47,479 nt of DNA, from assembly GCA_014239155.1 (NCBI GenBank), contig JAAZZQ010000020.1:1-47479 (forward strand), read 5' to 3'. The DNA comes from Lachnospiraceae bacterium (GTDB taxonomy: Bacteria > Bacillota > Clostridia > Lachnospirales > Lachnospiraceae). The translations under genes were made by a program, and so were the position numbers. A model generated the notes under the pieces. The model ran no database searches, was not told where the DNA came from, and worked only from the letters and a program-made list of their open reading frames with translations. Positions 1-7,536 of the stretch are shown piece by piece; position 1 is the stretch's first letter, and each line of letters opens with the position of its first letter.

Positions 1-31
1 CTGTATGACTGCTACTTCTATAGTCTGCCAT
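1..31 (-). CDS. tnpA: IS200/IS605-family TnpA transposase, N-terminal fragment (runs off the window)
   Basis: An ATG at 31-29 on the minus strand is preceded by a strong GGGAGG ribosome binding site and opens MADYRSSSHT before the window ends. This N-terminus is typical of the small Y1 (HUH) transposases of IS200/IS605 elements, which move single-stranded DNA by a peel-and-paste mechanism. A TATACT-like -10 lies just upstream. Only ten residues are visible, so the catalytic HUH motif and tyrosine cannot be checked. The call rests on the N-terminus, the ribosome binding site and the adjacent subterminal hairpin. Confidence 0.65.
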   Translation of the reverse strand, partial: MADYRSSSHT

Positions 32-129
32 GTTCTCATCCTCCCGTATACAGTATATCACAATCCACCTTTTGATAAAAGACGGCTCAAGCCGTACCGC
101 CTAAAGGCGGTGGTTTTTACCCCGCGCTT
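1..129 (-). mobile_element. End of an IS200/IS605-type element inserted in a membrane-protein gene
   Basis: Between the tnpA start and about position 129 lies a hairpin-rich stretch. It contains the palindrome ACCGCCTAAAGGCGGT (about 97-112) next to a GGCTCAAGCC dyad (about 86-95). Subterminal imperfect hairpins just outside tnpA are typical of IS200/IS605 ends. The outer boundary is placed near 129/130, where the coding sequence of the interrupted gene stops looking like a membrane protein. This family makes no target duplication and has no terminal inverted repeats, so the boundary cannot be fixed from one end alone. Confidence 0.6.
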
Positions 130-771
130 GGAAAATAAAACGTCTTTTGTAATATTAAATGTTAGCACTTTCAATATTGGATAACATAAACACCACAACA
201 GAGAAATCACTGCTATCGGAAATGGAGTGTTGCGTCTTTTCATATAGATAAAAGAGTATGCAATGCTTGCCGACACAACCAATCCCTGAGAAATACAAAA
301 CAGTGCAATTCCACCATTATAATTTCCAAATATCATTTTCCCAGCATTTAGAAAAACACCAAGAACTATTGTGTGAAAAAACGGGTGATGGGCAGAGTAT
401 GGCTGATTCCCCACAATCTGTTCCAACTGAACTGGCGCATCATACCCAAAAATTCCAGGGAAGAATGCCAGATATGTTGGAAGCCATCCCACAATAAGAA
501 TCAGCCATACAGTCAGAAAAAAACGTCTATCTGTCCATCTGTGATAAATCCGTTTCTCCACTTTCGTACAGTGCAGTTTCGGAATCACAATGCAGGCTGT
601 CTTCCATAAAATAGGAAGAACCACCATAAATAAAATCCAAAAAACAACAAATCGGATTGCAACTTTTCCTATGGAGTCCACACCAATGTATGGTAGTGAA
701 TGATACAGCGAAAAGAATACTGCCACCAAAAAGATACCAATTCTTTTTCTGCGCGCTATCTTCTTGTCCAT
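58..771 (-). pseudogene. DUF6020-like polytopic membrane protein, C-terminally truncated by an IS element
   Basis: The reading frame starts at an ATG (771) with an AAAAGGAGGAA ribosome binding site. It encodes several hydrophobic segments (about residues 10-27, 38-58, 85-108, 130-150, 155-175 and 185-200). The stretch FPGIFGYDAPVQLEQ and the later NITKDVLFS resemble DUF6020-type membrane proteins found with surface-polysaccharide genes, which are usually much longer (more than 500 residues). After NITKDVLFS the frame runs into the IS end (KRGVKTTAFRRYGL and on) and stops at 58. Only about 214 native residues remain. The product is probably non-functional unless an N-terminal fragment has a role. 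The gene is last in a run of minus-strand surface genes. The family call is moderate; the interruption is clear. Confidence 0.65.
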
Positions 772-803
772 ACTTATGTATTTCCTCCTTTTAGAAAATC
801 TGC

Positions 804-845
804 ATCATGCGGCCAAACCACAAGGGTTCGCGGCTGCATGATTTT
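804..845 (-). terminator. Hairpin downstream of the DUF5722 gene, candidate terminator
   Basis: ATCATGC at 804-810 pairs exactly with GCATGAT at 836-842, with further GGCC/GGC and ACC/GGT pairing inside. AAAATC (795-800) and GATTTT (840-845) form an outer repeat. It lies between the stop of the DUF5722 gene (855) and the start of the next gene (771). The U-tract is short, so it may act only weakly or be a structured spacer. Confidence 0.4.
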
Positions 846-854
846 CATAAGAAC

Positions 855-2444
855 TTATTGTAATCCAAGCTGTGCCCAACTAGAAGCACCAATGAGTGGA
901 AGGGCAAAATCTGTATATGCTGTGTTTCCTGTATCCATAAATTTAAACACATCATATGCATACCGTTTTCTGTCTCCTACACGAAGTCCATAAGATACTG
1001 GCGATGCAGCCTCTGCCGCATCATCATGCTGTTTATGAACAATAAAAGCTTCTATCTCTGGCAATGACATTGCTTTCTTGTAAGCATAGACAAGTGCCGC
1101 TGCCTGATACTGCTCATTGCTGCCATAAGGACTTGCTTCCGATGCATTAAAGCCAAGCTCTGTTATCATCATATGGCGAACTGTTCCATTTGGACTAAGC
1201 AATGCTGGCTGTTTCATATGATTTGTAAATACTTCCATGTTCTGCACTGTTGCAAATTTAGAGTCATCTGAATGTTTTACCAGGTTCATTGCAGCATATG
1301 CCCCAGGAAGATCCCAGAAACGGCAATTATCCATTGGCACTGGATGTGGGTGAATGGTTAATCCCCAACCAATATTTCCGGTCTCTGTGATTGCCGCTGC
1401 AAACTTGTCCAAAAATGTTCTGGAAGGATATTGTAATGGCGAACTTGTATCAACCCAATTCCAGCGCTGGTCAATATCTGTATAAACTCTTGCATCTTTG
1501 TTATGGCTCTTAATTGCGTTGTAGCAAACACGGAACTGTTTTGCATAATCTGTAGCAAACTCATCTGCTGAAATATTTCCCTGATAATGTGCTGGATAGT
1601 TATTGTTCACTTCGTTTCCAATAATCCATGAGTGAATCACTCCATGTCCGCTGCCATCATAGCGCTCTGCTAAAAAGCTCATCAGCGCTTCTAATTTTTC
1701 TGTTGGCGCCTGTTCTTGAACATTAAATGCATAGGTTGTCATTCCTGGTGTTCTACCCATTGGAGGAATCATATCCACTGTTGCAGGATTATAGTAATTT
1801 GCAACCACCATCACAACATTACAGCCCTGCTCTGCAAAAATAGAACATGCCGCGTCATACTCTGCCACAGCAGTGCTACTAAAACTATAATTTTTGCCAT
1901 TATAAGTATAATTCGTTCCGCCACTCTGAACGAATTTGCTAATATCCAATACATAGATTGCATATCCTGCATTCAAGTCTGTCAGGTCACTCGCATAACG
2001 CCAGTCTGCAATCACACCTTTTTTGGATCTTGCAGGATAACCAGTTGACACAGTAGCTACCGCCTCTGGATTTGTAAGGTACATCTCATTGCTAATTGGA
2101 ACATAAACTCCACCGCGAAGCGCTGTCACTACAAATCTGCTATATAATTTAGAGGACGCATTATTCAAGTTAAGGTCTGTTGTAAACATTACATTGTCAG
2201 AGGCTGGAACAGCAGCACAATAGTCTGTTCTCGCGCCTACACTGGTCTCGTATGGCTCTAGTGCAAACAAATAATACTGTCCAGAATCACTTGGCTGTAC
2301 TGCACCTGCCGCTGCCACCTGTACCTGGTCGCCTGTGATTACACATGCGACTATCGACACAGGCTCTGCTGCAAAAGCGGTCAACTGTAATGAAAAAATC
2401 AGCGTTAACACCGCTACAAAACATAGTTTTATTTTTTTCTTCAT
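855..2444 (-). CDS. Secreted DUF5722-family glycoside-hydrolase-like protein
   Basis: The protein has 529 residues and starts at ATG 2444 behind a GAAAGGAAAAG site. Residues 1-25 form a signal peptide ending AFA-A, with no membrane anchor after it. The rest looks like the DUF5722 family, a (beta/alpha)8 glycosidase-like fold. The motif SWIIGNEVNN contains Glu278 as candidate acid/base, and MMITELGF contains Glu429 as candidate nucleophile, spaced as in clan GH-A enzymes. An N-terminal beta-rich part (about residues 26-130) precedes the barrel. It would act outside the cell on an unknown glycan. It sits between a GtrII-like membrane protein and a DUF6020-like protein, so cell-surface or exopolysaccharide trimming is a reasonable guess. 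The substrate cannot be told from sequence. Confidence 0.75.
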   Translation of the reverse strand: MKKKIKLCFVAVLTLIFSLQLTAFAAEPVSIVACVITGDQVQVAAAGAVQPSDSGQYYLFALEPYETSVGARTDYCAAVPASDNVMFTTDLNLNNASSKLYSRFVVTALRGGVYVPISNEMYLTNPEAVATVSTGYPARSKKGVIADWRYASDLTDLNAGYAIYVLDISKFVQSGGTNYTYNGKNYSFSSTAVAEYDAACSIFAEQGCNVVMVVANYYNPATVDMIPPMGRTPGMTTYAFNVQEQAPTEKLEALMSFLAERYDGSGHGVIHSWIIGNEVNNNYPAHYQGNISADEFATDYAKQFRVCYNAIKSHNKDARVYTDIDQRWNWVDTSSPLQYPSRTFLDKFAAAITETGNIGWGLTIHPHPVPMDNCRFWDLPGAYAAMNLVKHSDDSKFATVQNMEVFTNHMKQPALLSPNGTVRHMMITELGFNASEASPYGSNEQYQAAALVYAYKKAMSLPEIEAFIVHKQHDDAAEAASPVSYGLRVGDRKRYAYDVFKFMDTGNTAYTDFALPLIGASSWAQLGLQ

Positions 2445-2567
2445 GATTTCTTTTCCTTTCTTTTTGCATACTCACAGCAAGAACCTCCCCCTCCTGTCTG
2501 TCTCCCCCCTTCCTGTGGGCTGCTGTACAATCAAAATGGTATCTATTAAAAGCAGAAGCTTCTGCAT

Positions 2568-4304
2568 TTAATCACTTAGCTTAACAATAATACAGTCATC
2601 ATGCAGCACAATACTGCCCTCCATCGGCCAACTGTTCATACTCTTGCTATACTCTGCTGTCTTCAACGCCTGTGCCTCATTTCCGCGATGATAGTCTCCT
2701 CCCAGCACATGAAAAAAGTGGATAATCCTGCGCGTGTTATAAAATCCTTGCGGCGCAACATCTGTATCCCACTCAAAAAAGGAATATCCAATGGTATCCC
2801 CCATAACGCAGGAATTGTTTAATTCTGCAGCACGCTTTCCTACAAAAATAATAGGATATGCATGTGCGTCATCACCCAGTTTGTCCAAATCCTCCATAAT
2901 GGCCTGTGCTGTGCGCACATCACTTTCATATCGCACACTATCTGTATAATTCAACCGCATTGTGCCCGACAATTGCACATACCCTGTAGTCACACATAAT
3001 ACTAACAACACAATATATCTTATCTTTCCCATGCTCGCCGTGCGACTCGTGCGTGGCATATCTCCTATGCATGGGTCTGTGTAATCGAGCAGAGAAGTCT
3101 CATCTTCTCTACTCGCTGCGCGACCCATACGCCACGTCAGTGGCATAGTTCCTATGCACGGGTCTGTGTAATCGAGTAGAGAAGCCTTATCTTCTCTACT
3201 CGCTGCGCGACCCGTGCGCCACGCCAGTGGCATATCTCCTATGCACGGGTCTGTGCATAAAATAAGAACATAGGCAACAAACGCAAGGGCAAACGGCATT
3301 ACCAATTGAGATCGCCGTACTGGCTCCACCGCACAGAGAATTGTCATATAAAAAGGGGAGGCGATTGTCATCAATAGGCTAATCACAGTCCCAATAAACG
3401 CCGCTTTTCTCTTCTTGTCCCTACCGTTATAAAGCACAATACCTATTAAAAATAGACATCCTACTGGATAAAATTTTGAATAATACATTCCCTGTCCCAG
3501 CAAGACAGCTTTCACATGCCAATAGATATTGATAAGGCAATCCTTAAAAGACTGTGTGAACCATCGAACCTGCCCTGTCAGATAATCAGCTCCTGCACTA
3601 AAACAAACCATAGTAAGTATTTGATTGCATATAAAACCAATCAAAAATACTGCCAGATACAAAATTCCCAACTTTTTCATTTCCCTAACAGATGCATCTT
3701 TTCGGAAAAAGCAATACAGAAAAAAACAGGCTGATGCTCCGAAAAGGAATAGTGGAACCATTACCTGATACAAACTAAATAAAACGACATTAAAAAGTAC
3801 AGAGCCACAAAAAAATAGATACTTTTGTTTGTGATTCTTTGTTGTAGTGCTCCAGTACACCAAAAGCAGGCTGACCGCCATCAAGCAAAATCCAAATGCC
3901 ACCTCCATAGACTGAAGCTTAAAATACATCTGTTCCGTGATAAGCGGGGAGACAAGAAGCAGCCCTGAAAAAACAAATACGGCCGCTTGGCTGTCTTTTC
4001 CCGATACACAGGAAAAAAGGCTTGTCCAAAGCATACACGCTACTACCAGAAATAATAGCGTCATCACCCCCGCAAGCTGCGGATTAAAAATACCTGTCCC
4101 AAACAATAATTTTAAAAGGACCAATCCCTGCCTTCCCATAGAAAGCCATTCTCCGTAGAATGCCTCTTGCAGTGCGATAAGATCCTCTGTATCAATCCCA
4201 ATGCTTCTGCCCAAAAGCATGGTTCCATGACTTAAAACCGCAAGCAAAAACACAACAATCCACAAACCACTTTTTTCTCGAACATCATTATAAAATGATC
4301 GCAT
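2568..4304 (-). CDS. GtrII-like multi-pass membrane protein (putative glucosyltransferase) with an in-frame repeat insertion
   Basis: The protein is about 578 residues with roughly ten hydrophobic segments. The N-terminus (GRSIGIDTEDLI and WLSMGRQGL) matches the pattern of GtrII-type glucosyltransferase membrane proteins, which modify surface polysaccharide using a lipid-linked sugar donor. ATG 4304 is preferred over ATG 4316 because GAGGG lies five bases before it. Between two transmembrane helices (after FVAYVLIL and before IVLLVLC) sits a hydrophilic insert of about 75 residues made of a 29-residue unit beginning TDPCIG, repeated about 2.5 times. At DNA level this is an 87-bp tandem repeat that keeps the frame. 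Whether the protein stays active is unknown. The soluble C-terminus after LSGTMRLNY is probably extracytoplasmic. Confidence 0.7.
   Translation of the reverse strand: MRSFYNDVREKSGLWIVVFLLAVLSHGTMLLGRSIGIDTEDLIALQEAFYGEWLSMGRQGLVLLKLLFGTGIFNPQLAGVMTLLFLVVACMLWTSLFSCVSGKDSQAAVFVFSGLLLVSPLITEQMYFKLQSMEVAFGFCLMAVSLLLVYWSTTTKNHKQKYLFFCGSVLFNVVLFSLYQVMVPLFLFGASACFFLYCFFRKDASVREMKKLGILYLAVFLIGFICNQILTMVCFSAGADYLTGQVRWFTQSFKDCLINIYWHVKAVLLGQGMYYSKFYPVGCLFLIGIVLYNGRDKKRKAAFIGTVISLLMTIASPFYMTILCAVEPVRRSQLVMPFALAFVAYVLILCTDPCIGDMPLAWRTGRAASREDKASLLDYTDPCIGTMPLTWRMGRAASREDETSLLDYTDPCIGDMPRTSRTASMGKIRYIVLLVLCVTTGYVQLSGTMRLNYTDSVRYESDVRTAQAIMEDLDKLGDDAHAYPIIFVGKRAAELNNSCVMGDTIGYSFFEWDTDVAPQGFYNTRRIIHFFHVLGGDYHRGNEAQALKTAEYSKSMNSWPMEGSIVLHDDCIIVKLSD
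3034..3261. repeat. 87-bp tandem repeat (about 2.5 units) inside the GtrII-like gene
   Basis: The units share CTACTCGCTGCGCGACCC, GTGGCATA and CACGGGTCTGTG. The same sequence recurs at 3114 and 3201, giving a period of 87 bp (29 codons). Each full unit carries a strong hairpin (GAGTAGAGAAG, a short loop, then CTTCTCTACTC) plus smaller dyads (GCCACgccaGTGGC and TGCAcgggtctgTGCA). A related but diverged copy lies outside genes at 7281-7398, so this is a dispersed palindromic element that also occurs within a coding sequence. Confidence 0.85.
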
Positions 4305-4330
4305 TATATCCCTCATAAAATCAGATTTTT

Positions 4331-5419
4331 CTACGGCAATGGCGTTAATCCAGCTCCTGCCACATAAGATTCAGCGCCATCTGCACTTACACAAATACGG
4401 AAAAATCCATTGCTTGTAATTCCTGTTACCTGAATTGGAAGACCTACCTCACACGATGCTAAAATAACATTGCTGTCCAAAGAGGGTTGTGCATAGATTA
4501 CAGTCTGCTCATTTGTAGCAAATACTGCCTGTACCTCTGTCACAGTAAACTCAACTGGAATTTCTGGTGTCTCCTCTGGTTGTGTCTCTTCTGGAATTTC
4601 TGGTTGTTCTGCAGCCTGACGCATCTGCGTAATTTTCACAATAACGTCCATAAATAACTCTGCATACGTAGCATGGTCAAAATGAATGGTATCAATCATT
4701 CTTTTTGAAGTTCTCGCTGCATAAAAATCTGTATAGTCCAGAAATTGATCGGGAAACGCTGCCTTTATTGTATTGTTAAACACGTTTCTATCTGGCGTGC
4801 TCTTATAATACTTGGTCATCGTAGATACAGAAAGGAAATAACAATCCGCCTCAGGAAACTCATAGTTTATCCAATTGCGATAGGAATTGACATAAAAATC
4901 AGCAACTTGTTTCGAGCCCTTTGACGCGGATACTGCCCCATGAAATGAAATAATATTCCAGTGTGCAATATTGGGATTGGTATTGATAATCTCGTGAATC
5001 TTCTGCACACCGCGCCCCTGTTTTCCTTTTCCATCACTGTAAATATACTGCTGGCTTGTCTGGCGCACATCATCCACACCAGCATTATTTCCCTCAAAAA
5101 CAAAAAATAGATTTCCCTTCATCGTAAAGGTGTTGGGTTGTCCATTATTTGTTTTCTCCCTGCTGCTATCCCAGCGGTATTCATAATAAATATCATTGTT
5201 TTCTCCTAGAGAAATAACACTATTTGTCTCTGTCGCCCTCATGCTAAGCGCATGTGCTGCAAGGACATTGTGACTCTCTCCTATAACAATATATCCTTCC
5301 TCATGATAAAGACCATCACTCTCAAACACGGTCATCGCATTTACTGTAAGCGGCTGCATTACAGTGACAAGCACAATAATCCATGCCAAGATGATTGTTC
5401 TTAATTTTCTTTTAGACAT
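4331..5419 (-). CDS. Secreted SGNH-hydrolase-like protein with C-terminal SH3-like domain (copy 1)
   Basis: The protein has 362 residues from ATG 5419, which has an AAAGGAG site 11 bases upstream exactly as in the paralogue. A TTG eight codons earlier is less likely. A signal peptide or anchor spans residues 1-30. The central domain starts with IVIGESHN (possible GDS-like nucleophile block) and ends with DTIHFDHATY (possible D-x-x-H block), which suggests an SGNH/GDSL-type esterase or lipase fold. A Pro/Glu-rich linker follows (IPEETQPEETPEIP), then a C-terminal SH3-like domain (NEQTVIYAQPSLDSNV and on) that could bind the cell wall. It lies next to glycan genes, so removing or adding acyl groups on a surface polymer is possible. 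The function is inferred and the catalytic residues are unproven. Confidence 0.65.
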   Translation of the reverse strand: MSKRKLRTIILAWIIVLVTVMQPLTVNAMTVFESDGLYHEEGYIVIGESHNVLAAHALSMRATETNSVISLGENNDIYYEYRWDSSREKTNNGQPNTFTMKGNLFFVFEGNNAGVDDVRQTSQQYIYSDGKGKQGRGVQKIHEIINTNPNIAHWNIISFHGAVSASKGSKQVADFYVNSYRNWINYEFPEADCYFLSVSTMTKYYKSTPDRNVFNNTIKAAFPDQFLDYTDFYAARTSKRMIDTIHFDHATYAELFMDVIVKITQMRQAAEQPEIPEETQPEETPEIPVEFTVTEVQAVFATNEQTVIYAQPSLDSNVILASCEVGLPIQVTGITSNGFFRICVSADGAESYVAGAGLTPLP

Positions 5420-5454
5420 TTTAAAGCAATCTCCTTTTCTCAATCTCGTTTATT

Positions 5455-5488
5455 TCTCCTAAAGAGATTTTTGCTTCTCTTTAAGAGA
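5455..5488. promoter_or_regulatory. Paired operator palindromes downstream of the SGNH copy-1 promoter
   Basis: Two 13-bp near-palindromes, TCTCCTAAAGAGA (5455-5467) and TCTCTTTAAGAGA (5476-5488), lie 21 bp apart, about two helical turns. They sit over the expected transcription start and early leader of the gene at 4331-5419. The same pair occurs upstream of the paralogue and a single copy lies in the promoter of the XRE gene at 6932. The position suits repression. Confidence 0.65.
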
Positions 5489-5489
5489 T

Positions 5490-5518
5490 AATATATTTCC
5501 TTTTTAGAAAAAAAGCAA
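5490..5518 (-). promoter_or_regulatory. Sigma-A-type promoter for SGNH copy 1
   Basis: On the minus strand, -35 TTGCTT (5518-5513), a 17-bp spacer and -10 TATATT (5495-5490). The spacer CTAAAAAGGAAA is identical to that of the promoter upstream of copy 2. The two operator palindromes follow directly. Confidence 0.7.
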
Positions 5519-5558
5519 CCCTTTTTTCACTTTGGAAAGTATTTTCGTTGTTTCCACA

Positions 5559-6635
5559 TTATTTCAATAACGGAGTTAATCCATCACCTGCTACATAGGA
5601 TTCTGATCCATCTGGACTTACACAGATACGGAAAAATCCATTGCTTGTAATTCCTGTTACCTGAATTGGAAGACCAATCTCACACGACGCGAAAAGAACA
5701 TTGCTGTCCAAAGAGGGTTGTGCATAGATCACAGTCTGTTCATTTGTGCCAAGCACTGCCTGCACCTCTGTCACAGTAAACTCAACTGGAACTTTGGGTG
5801 CTTCTTCTGGCGTCTGTGATTGCTCCTCCTTCTGTCGCATCTGCGAGATTCTTAAAATAACATCTGTAAATAATTCCACATAGGTAGCATGGTCAAAGTG
5901 GATGGTATCAACCATCCTTTTTGAAGTTCTTGCCGCATAAAAGTCTGTATAATCCAAAAATTGATTGGGAAATGCTGCCTTTATTGTATTGTTAAACACT
6001 TTTCTATCTGGAGTGCTTCTATAATATTTGGTCATTGTAGATACAGAAAGAAAATAACAATCCGCTTCTGGAAACTCATAATTTATCCAATTGCGATAGG
6101 AATTGACATAAAAGTCAGCAATCTGTTTTGATCCCTTTGATGCAGATACCGCACCATGAAATGAGATAATATTCCAGTGCGCAATATTGGGATTGGTGTT
6201 GAGAATCTCATGAATCTTCTGTACACCCTTTCCACGACCTCCTTTTCCATCACTGTAAATATACTGTTGACTTGTCTGACATACATCATCTACACCTGCA
6301 TTAATTCCCTCAAAAACAAAAAACATGTTTCCCTTCATTATAAAAGTATTCGCTTTTCCATCATTTGTGACTTCCCTGCTGCTGTCCCAGCGAAATTCAT
6401 AGTAAATGTCATTGTTCTCTCCGAGAGAAATAACATTATTTGTCTCTTGCGCCTTCATACCAAGCGCATGTGCTGCAAGACCATTGTGACTTTCTCCTAT
6501 AACGATATATCCTTCCTCATGATGCATACCATCACTCTCAAATACAGTCATAGCACTCACTGTAAACGACTGCGTTACAGTAACAAACACGATAATCCAT
6601 GCCAAGACCGTTGTTCCTAATTTTGTTTTAGACAT
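5559..6635 (-). CDS. Secreted SGNH-hydrolase-like protein with C-terminal SH3-like domain (copy 2)
   Basis: A 358-residue paralogue of the downstream gene. Nearly every block is shared: the signal peptide, IVIGESHN, the FHGAVSASKGSKQ segment, RNWINYEFPEADC, DTIHFDHATY and the SH3-like tail. The main difference is a shorter Pro/Glu linker (QSQTPEEAPKVP). ATG 6635 has AAAGGAG 11 bases upstream. The 139-bp gap to copy 1 holds that gene's own promoter and operators, so the gene and its control region were duplicated together. The possible role is the same as for copy 1. Keeping two expressed copies may reflect dosage or slightly different substrates. Confidence 0.65.
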   Translation of the reverse strand: MSKTKLGTTVLAWIIVFVTVTQSFTVSAMTVFESDGMHHEEGYIVIGESHNGLAAHALGMKAQETNNVISLGENNDIYYEFRWDSSREVTNDGKANTFIMKGNMFFVFEGINAGVDDVCQTSQQYIYSDGKGGRGKGVQKIHEILNTNPNIAHWNIISFHGAVSASKGSKQIADFYVNSYRNWINYEFPEADCYFLSVSTMTKYYRSTPDRKVFNNTIKAAFPNQFLDYTDFYAARTSKRMVDTIHFDHATYVELFTDVILRISQMRQKEEQSQTPEEAPKVPVEFTVTEVQAVLGTNEQTVIYAQPSLDSNVLFASCEIGLPIQVTGITSNGFFRICVSPDGSESYVAGDGLTPLLK

Positions 6636-6664
6636 TGAAAAGCAATCTCCTTTTTATCTTATTT

Positions 6665-6699
6665 TCTCTTTAAGAGATGGTTTGTTTCTCTTCAAGAGA
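6665..6699. promoter_or_regulatory. Paired operator palindromes downstream of the SGNH copy-2 promoter
   Basis: TCTCTTTAAGAGA (6665-6677) and TCTCTTCAAGAGA (6687-6699) lie 22 bp apart. The first is identical to one site of copy 1. They cover the start region of the copy-2 transcript. Confidence 0.65.
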
Positions 6700-6700
6700 T

Positions 6701-6729
6701 AGTATATTTCCTTTTTAGAGAAATTGCAA
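6701..6729 (-). promoter_or_regulatory. Sigma-A-type promoter for SGNH copy 2
   Basis: On the minus strand, -35 TTGCAA (6729-6724), a 17-bp spacer and -10 TATACT (6706-6701). This is the strongest-looking promoter of the surface region. The operator pair lies directly downstream. Confidence 0.75.
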
Positions 6730-6794
6730 CCTTTTTTTAATTTTAGGGACTATTTCCAGTATTTTCTTAGATATATAATGCGACTTTTTGCAAT

Positions 6795-6823
6795 TTGACG
6801 TCTCTTATTGAGACTTTTATTTC
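6795..6823 (+). promoter_or_regulatory. Promoter of the XRE gene with an operator in its spacer
   Basis: TTGACG (6795-6800), a 17-bp spacer and TATTTC (6818-6823). The spacer begins with TCTCTTATTGAGA (6801-6813), a copy of the TCTC-N5-GAGA palindrome found at both SGNH promoters, which would allow autorepression. An alternative -10 (TATAAT, 6774-6779) lies upstream but lacks a good -35. Confidence 0.5.
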
Positions 6824-6859
6824 TCTGTATGTTTGTTTTCATCAAATTCCATTCTCTAT

Positions 6860-6888
6860 ATGCTTAATAAAGCATGTTCCGAACATGC
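6860..6888 (+). promoter_or_regulatory. Overlapping dyads in the leader of the XRE gene
   Basis: ATGCTT-aata-AAGCAT (6860-6875) overlaps a perfect 17-bp palindrome GCATGTTCCGAACATGC (6872-6888). They share GCAT, so as RNA hairpins they exclude each other. As DNA, the second is a good binding-site palindrome distinct from the TCTC/GAGA sites. No open frame lies within. Confidence 0.45.
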
Positions 6889-6931
6889 AGAAAACCACAG
6901 TAAATTCATATAAGAGAAAGGAGTATATGCA

Positions 6932-7270
6932 ATGGAAAAAGGAGTTCTTGGAACTGCAATACGCACAGCACGCATTAAAATGAATCTGACACAGGAACAG
7001 GTCGCAGAGATGGTGGACATCTCTCCAGTTCACTATATGCACCTAGAAAGTGAACATCGTATGCCATCGATCAAAGTGCTTTTTAAACTGTGTGACATTT
7101 TAAATCTGTCTCTGGACAGTCTTATGTTTCTGTCTACAAATGACAGTCCTCTTATCCAGGAAATCAACAACTATGCGCACAAGTGTACGGATCGTCAACT
7201 ACAAGTTATTTTAGCGGCAATGCAGGTTATGGTTGCGCAGAATATGACAGATACGAAAACTACCGAGTAG
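6932..7270 (+). CDS. XRE-family (Cro/CI-type) small transcriptional regulator
   Basis: A 112-residue cytoplasmic protein with ATG 6932 behind AGAAAGGAG. Residues about 7-62 are a classical HTH_XRE domain (IKMNLTQEQVAEMVDISPVH, with YMHLESEHRMPSIKVLFKL following), with the recognition helix around SPVHYMHLE. The C-terminal 40 residues are helical (QLQVILAAMQVMVAQ) and may dimerise. The gene is transcribed away from the SGNH genes. The TCTC-N5-GAGA palindrome occurs in its own promoter and at both SGNH promoters, so it probably represses all three. No phage genes are nearby, which argues for a local regulator rather than a prophage repressor. The target sites are inferred from position only. 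Confidence 0.85.
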   Translation: MEKGVLGTAIRTARIKMNLTQEQVAEMVDISPVHYMHLESEHRMPSIKVLFKLCDILNLSLDSLMFLSTNDSPLIQEINNYAHKCTDRQLQVILAAMQVMVAQNMTDTKTTE

Positions 7271-7280
7271 AAAAGAACAA

Positions 7281-7398
7281 TCTCTCCTACTCACTGCACC
7301 GAACGCAGGCAGGTTTCGCAGCATAGTTTCTCTTTGCATTCGTATGCAACCGAGCGCGCCACTTTAGTGGCATATTTCCTTTGCGCAGGTCTGCGCAT
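7281..7398. repeat. Intergenic copy of the dispersed palindromic repeat
   Basis: The stretch carries CTCCTACTCACTGCACCG, GCGCCACTTTAGTGGCATAT and GCGCAGGTCTGCGCATAA. These parallel the units within the gene at 3034-3261 in the same order and orientation. Internal dyads GCCACtttaGTGGC and TGCGCAggtcTGCGCA are preserved while loops differ, which suggests selection on structure or a palindromic mobile repeat. The 7271-7594 interval holds no gene. Confidence 0.7.
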
Positions 7399-7442
7399 AA
7401 AAATAAGGCGTAAAGTCATATCAGACTTCACACCTTATTTTT
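7399..7442. terminator. Bidirectional terminator after the XRE gene and toward the eCIS operon end
   Basis: AAAAATAAGG (7399-7408) pairs exactly with CCTTATTTTT (7433-7442), and AAGTC (7413-7417) with GACTT (7424-7428). The result is a stem of about 19 bp with two mismatches, flanked by A and T runs that can serve both strands. The XRE gene ends at 7270 on the plus strand and the eCIS operon ends at 7595 on the minus strand. A second hairpin, GCGGTCA/TGACCGC (7450-7470), follows. Confidence 0.7.
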
Positions 7443-7536
7443 GATATTGGCGGTCAAAAAGACTGACCGCTCAAATATAAAGTAATATACACTGCCGCAT
7501 GAGGAAATATGCCGCTTTGCGGCTGCGGTTGACGCA

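Noticed and set aside
6177-6620. A 147-residue plus-strand reading frame
   Set aside because: It lies antisense to the SGNH copy-2 gene, lacks a good ribosome binding site and has no recognisable composition; it is a shadow of the conserved gene.
6872-6888. LexA (SOS) operator
   Set aside because: The Gram-positive LexA box is GAAC-N4-GTTC, whereas this palindrome is GTTC-C-GAAC in the opposite arrangement.
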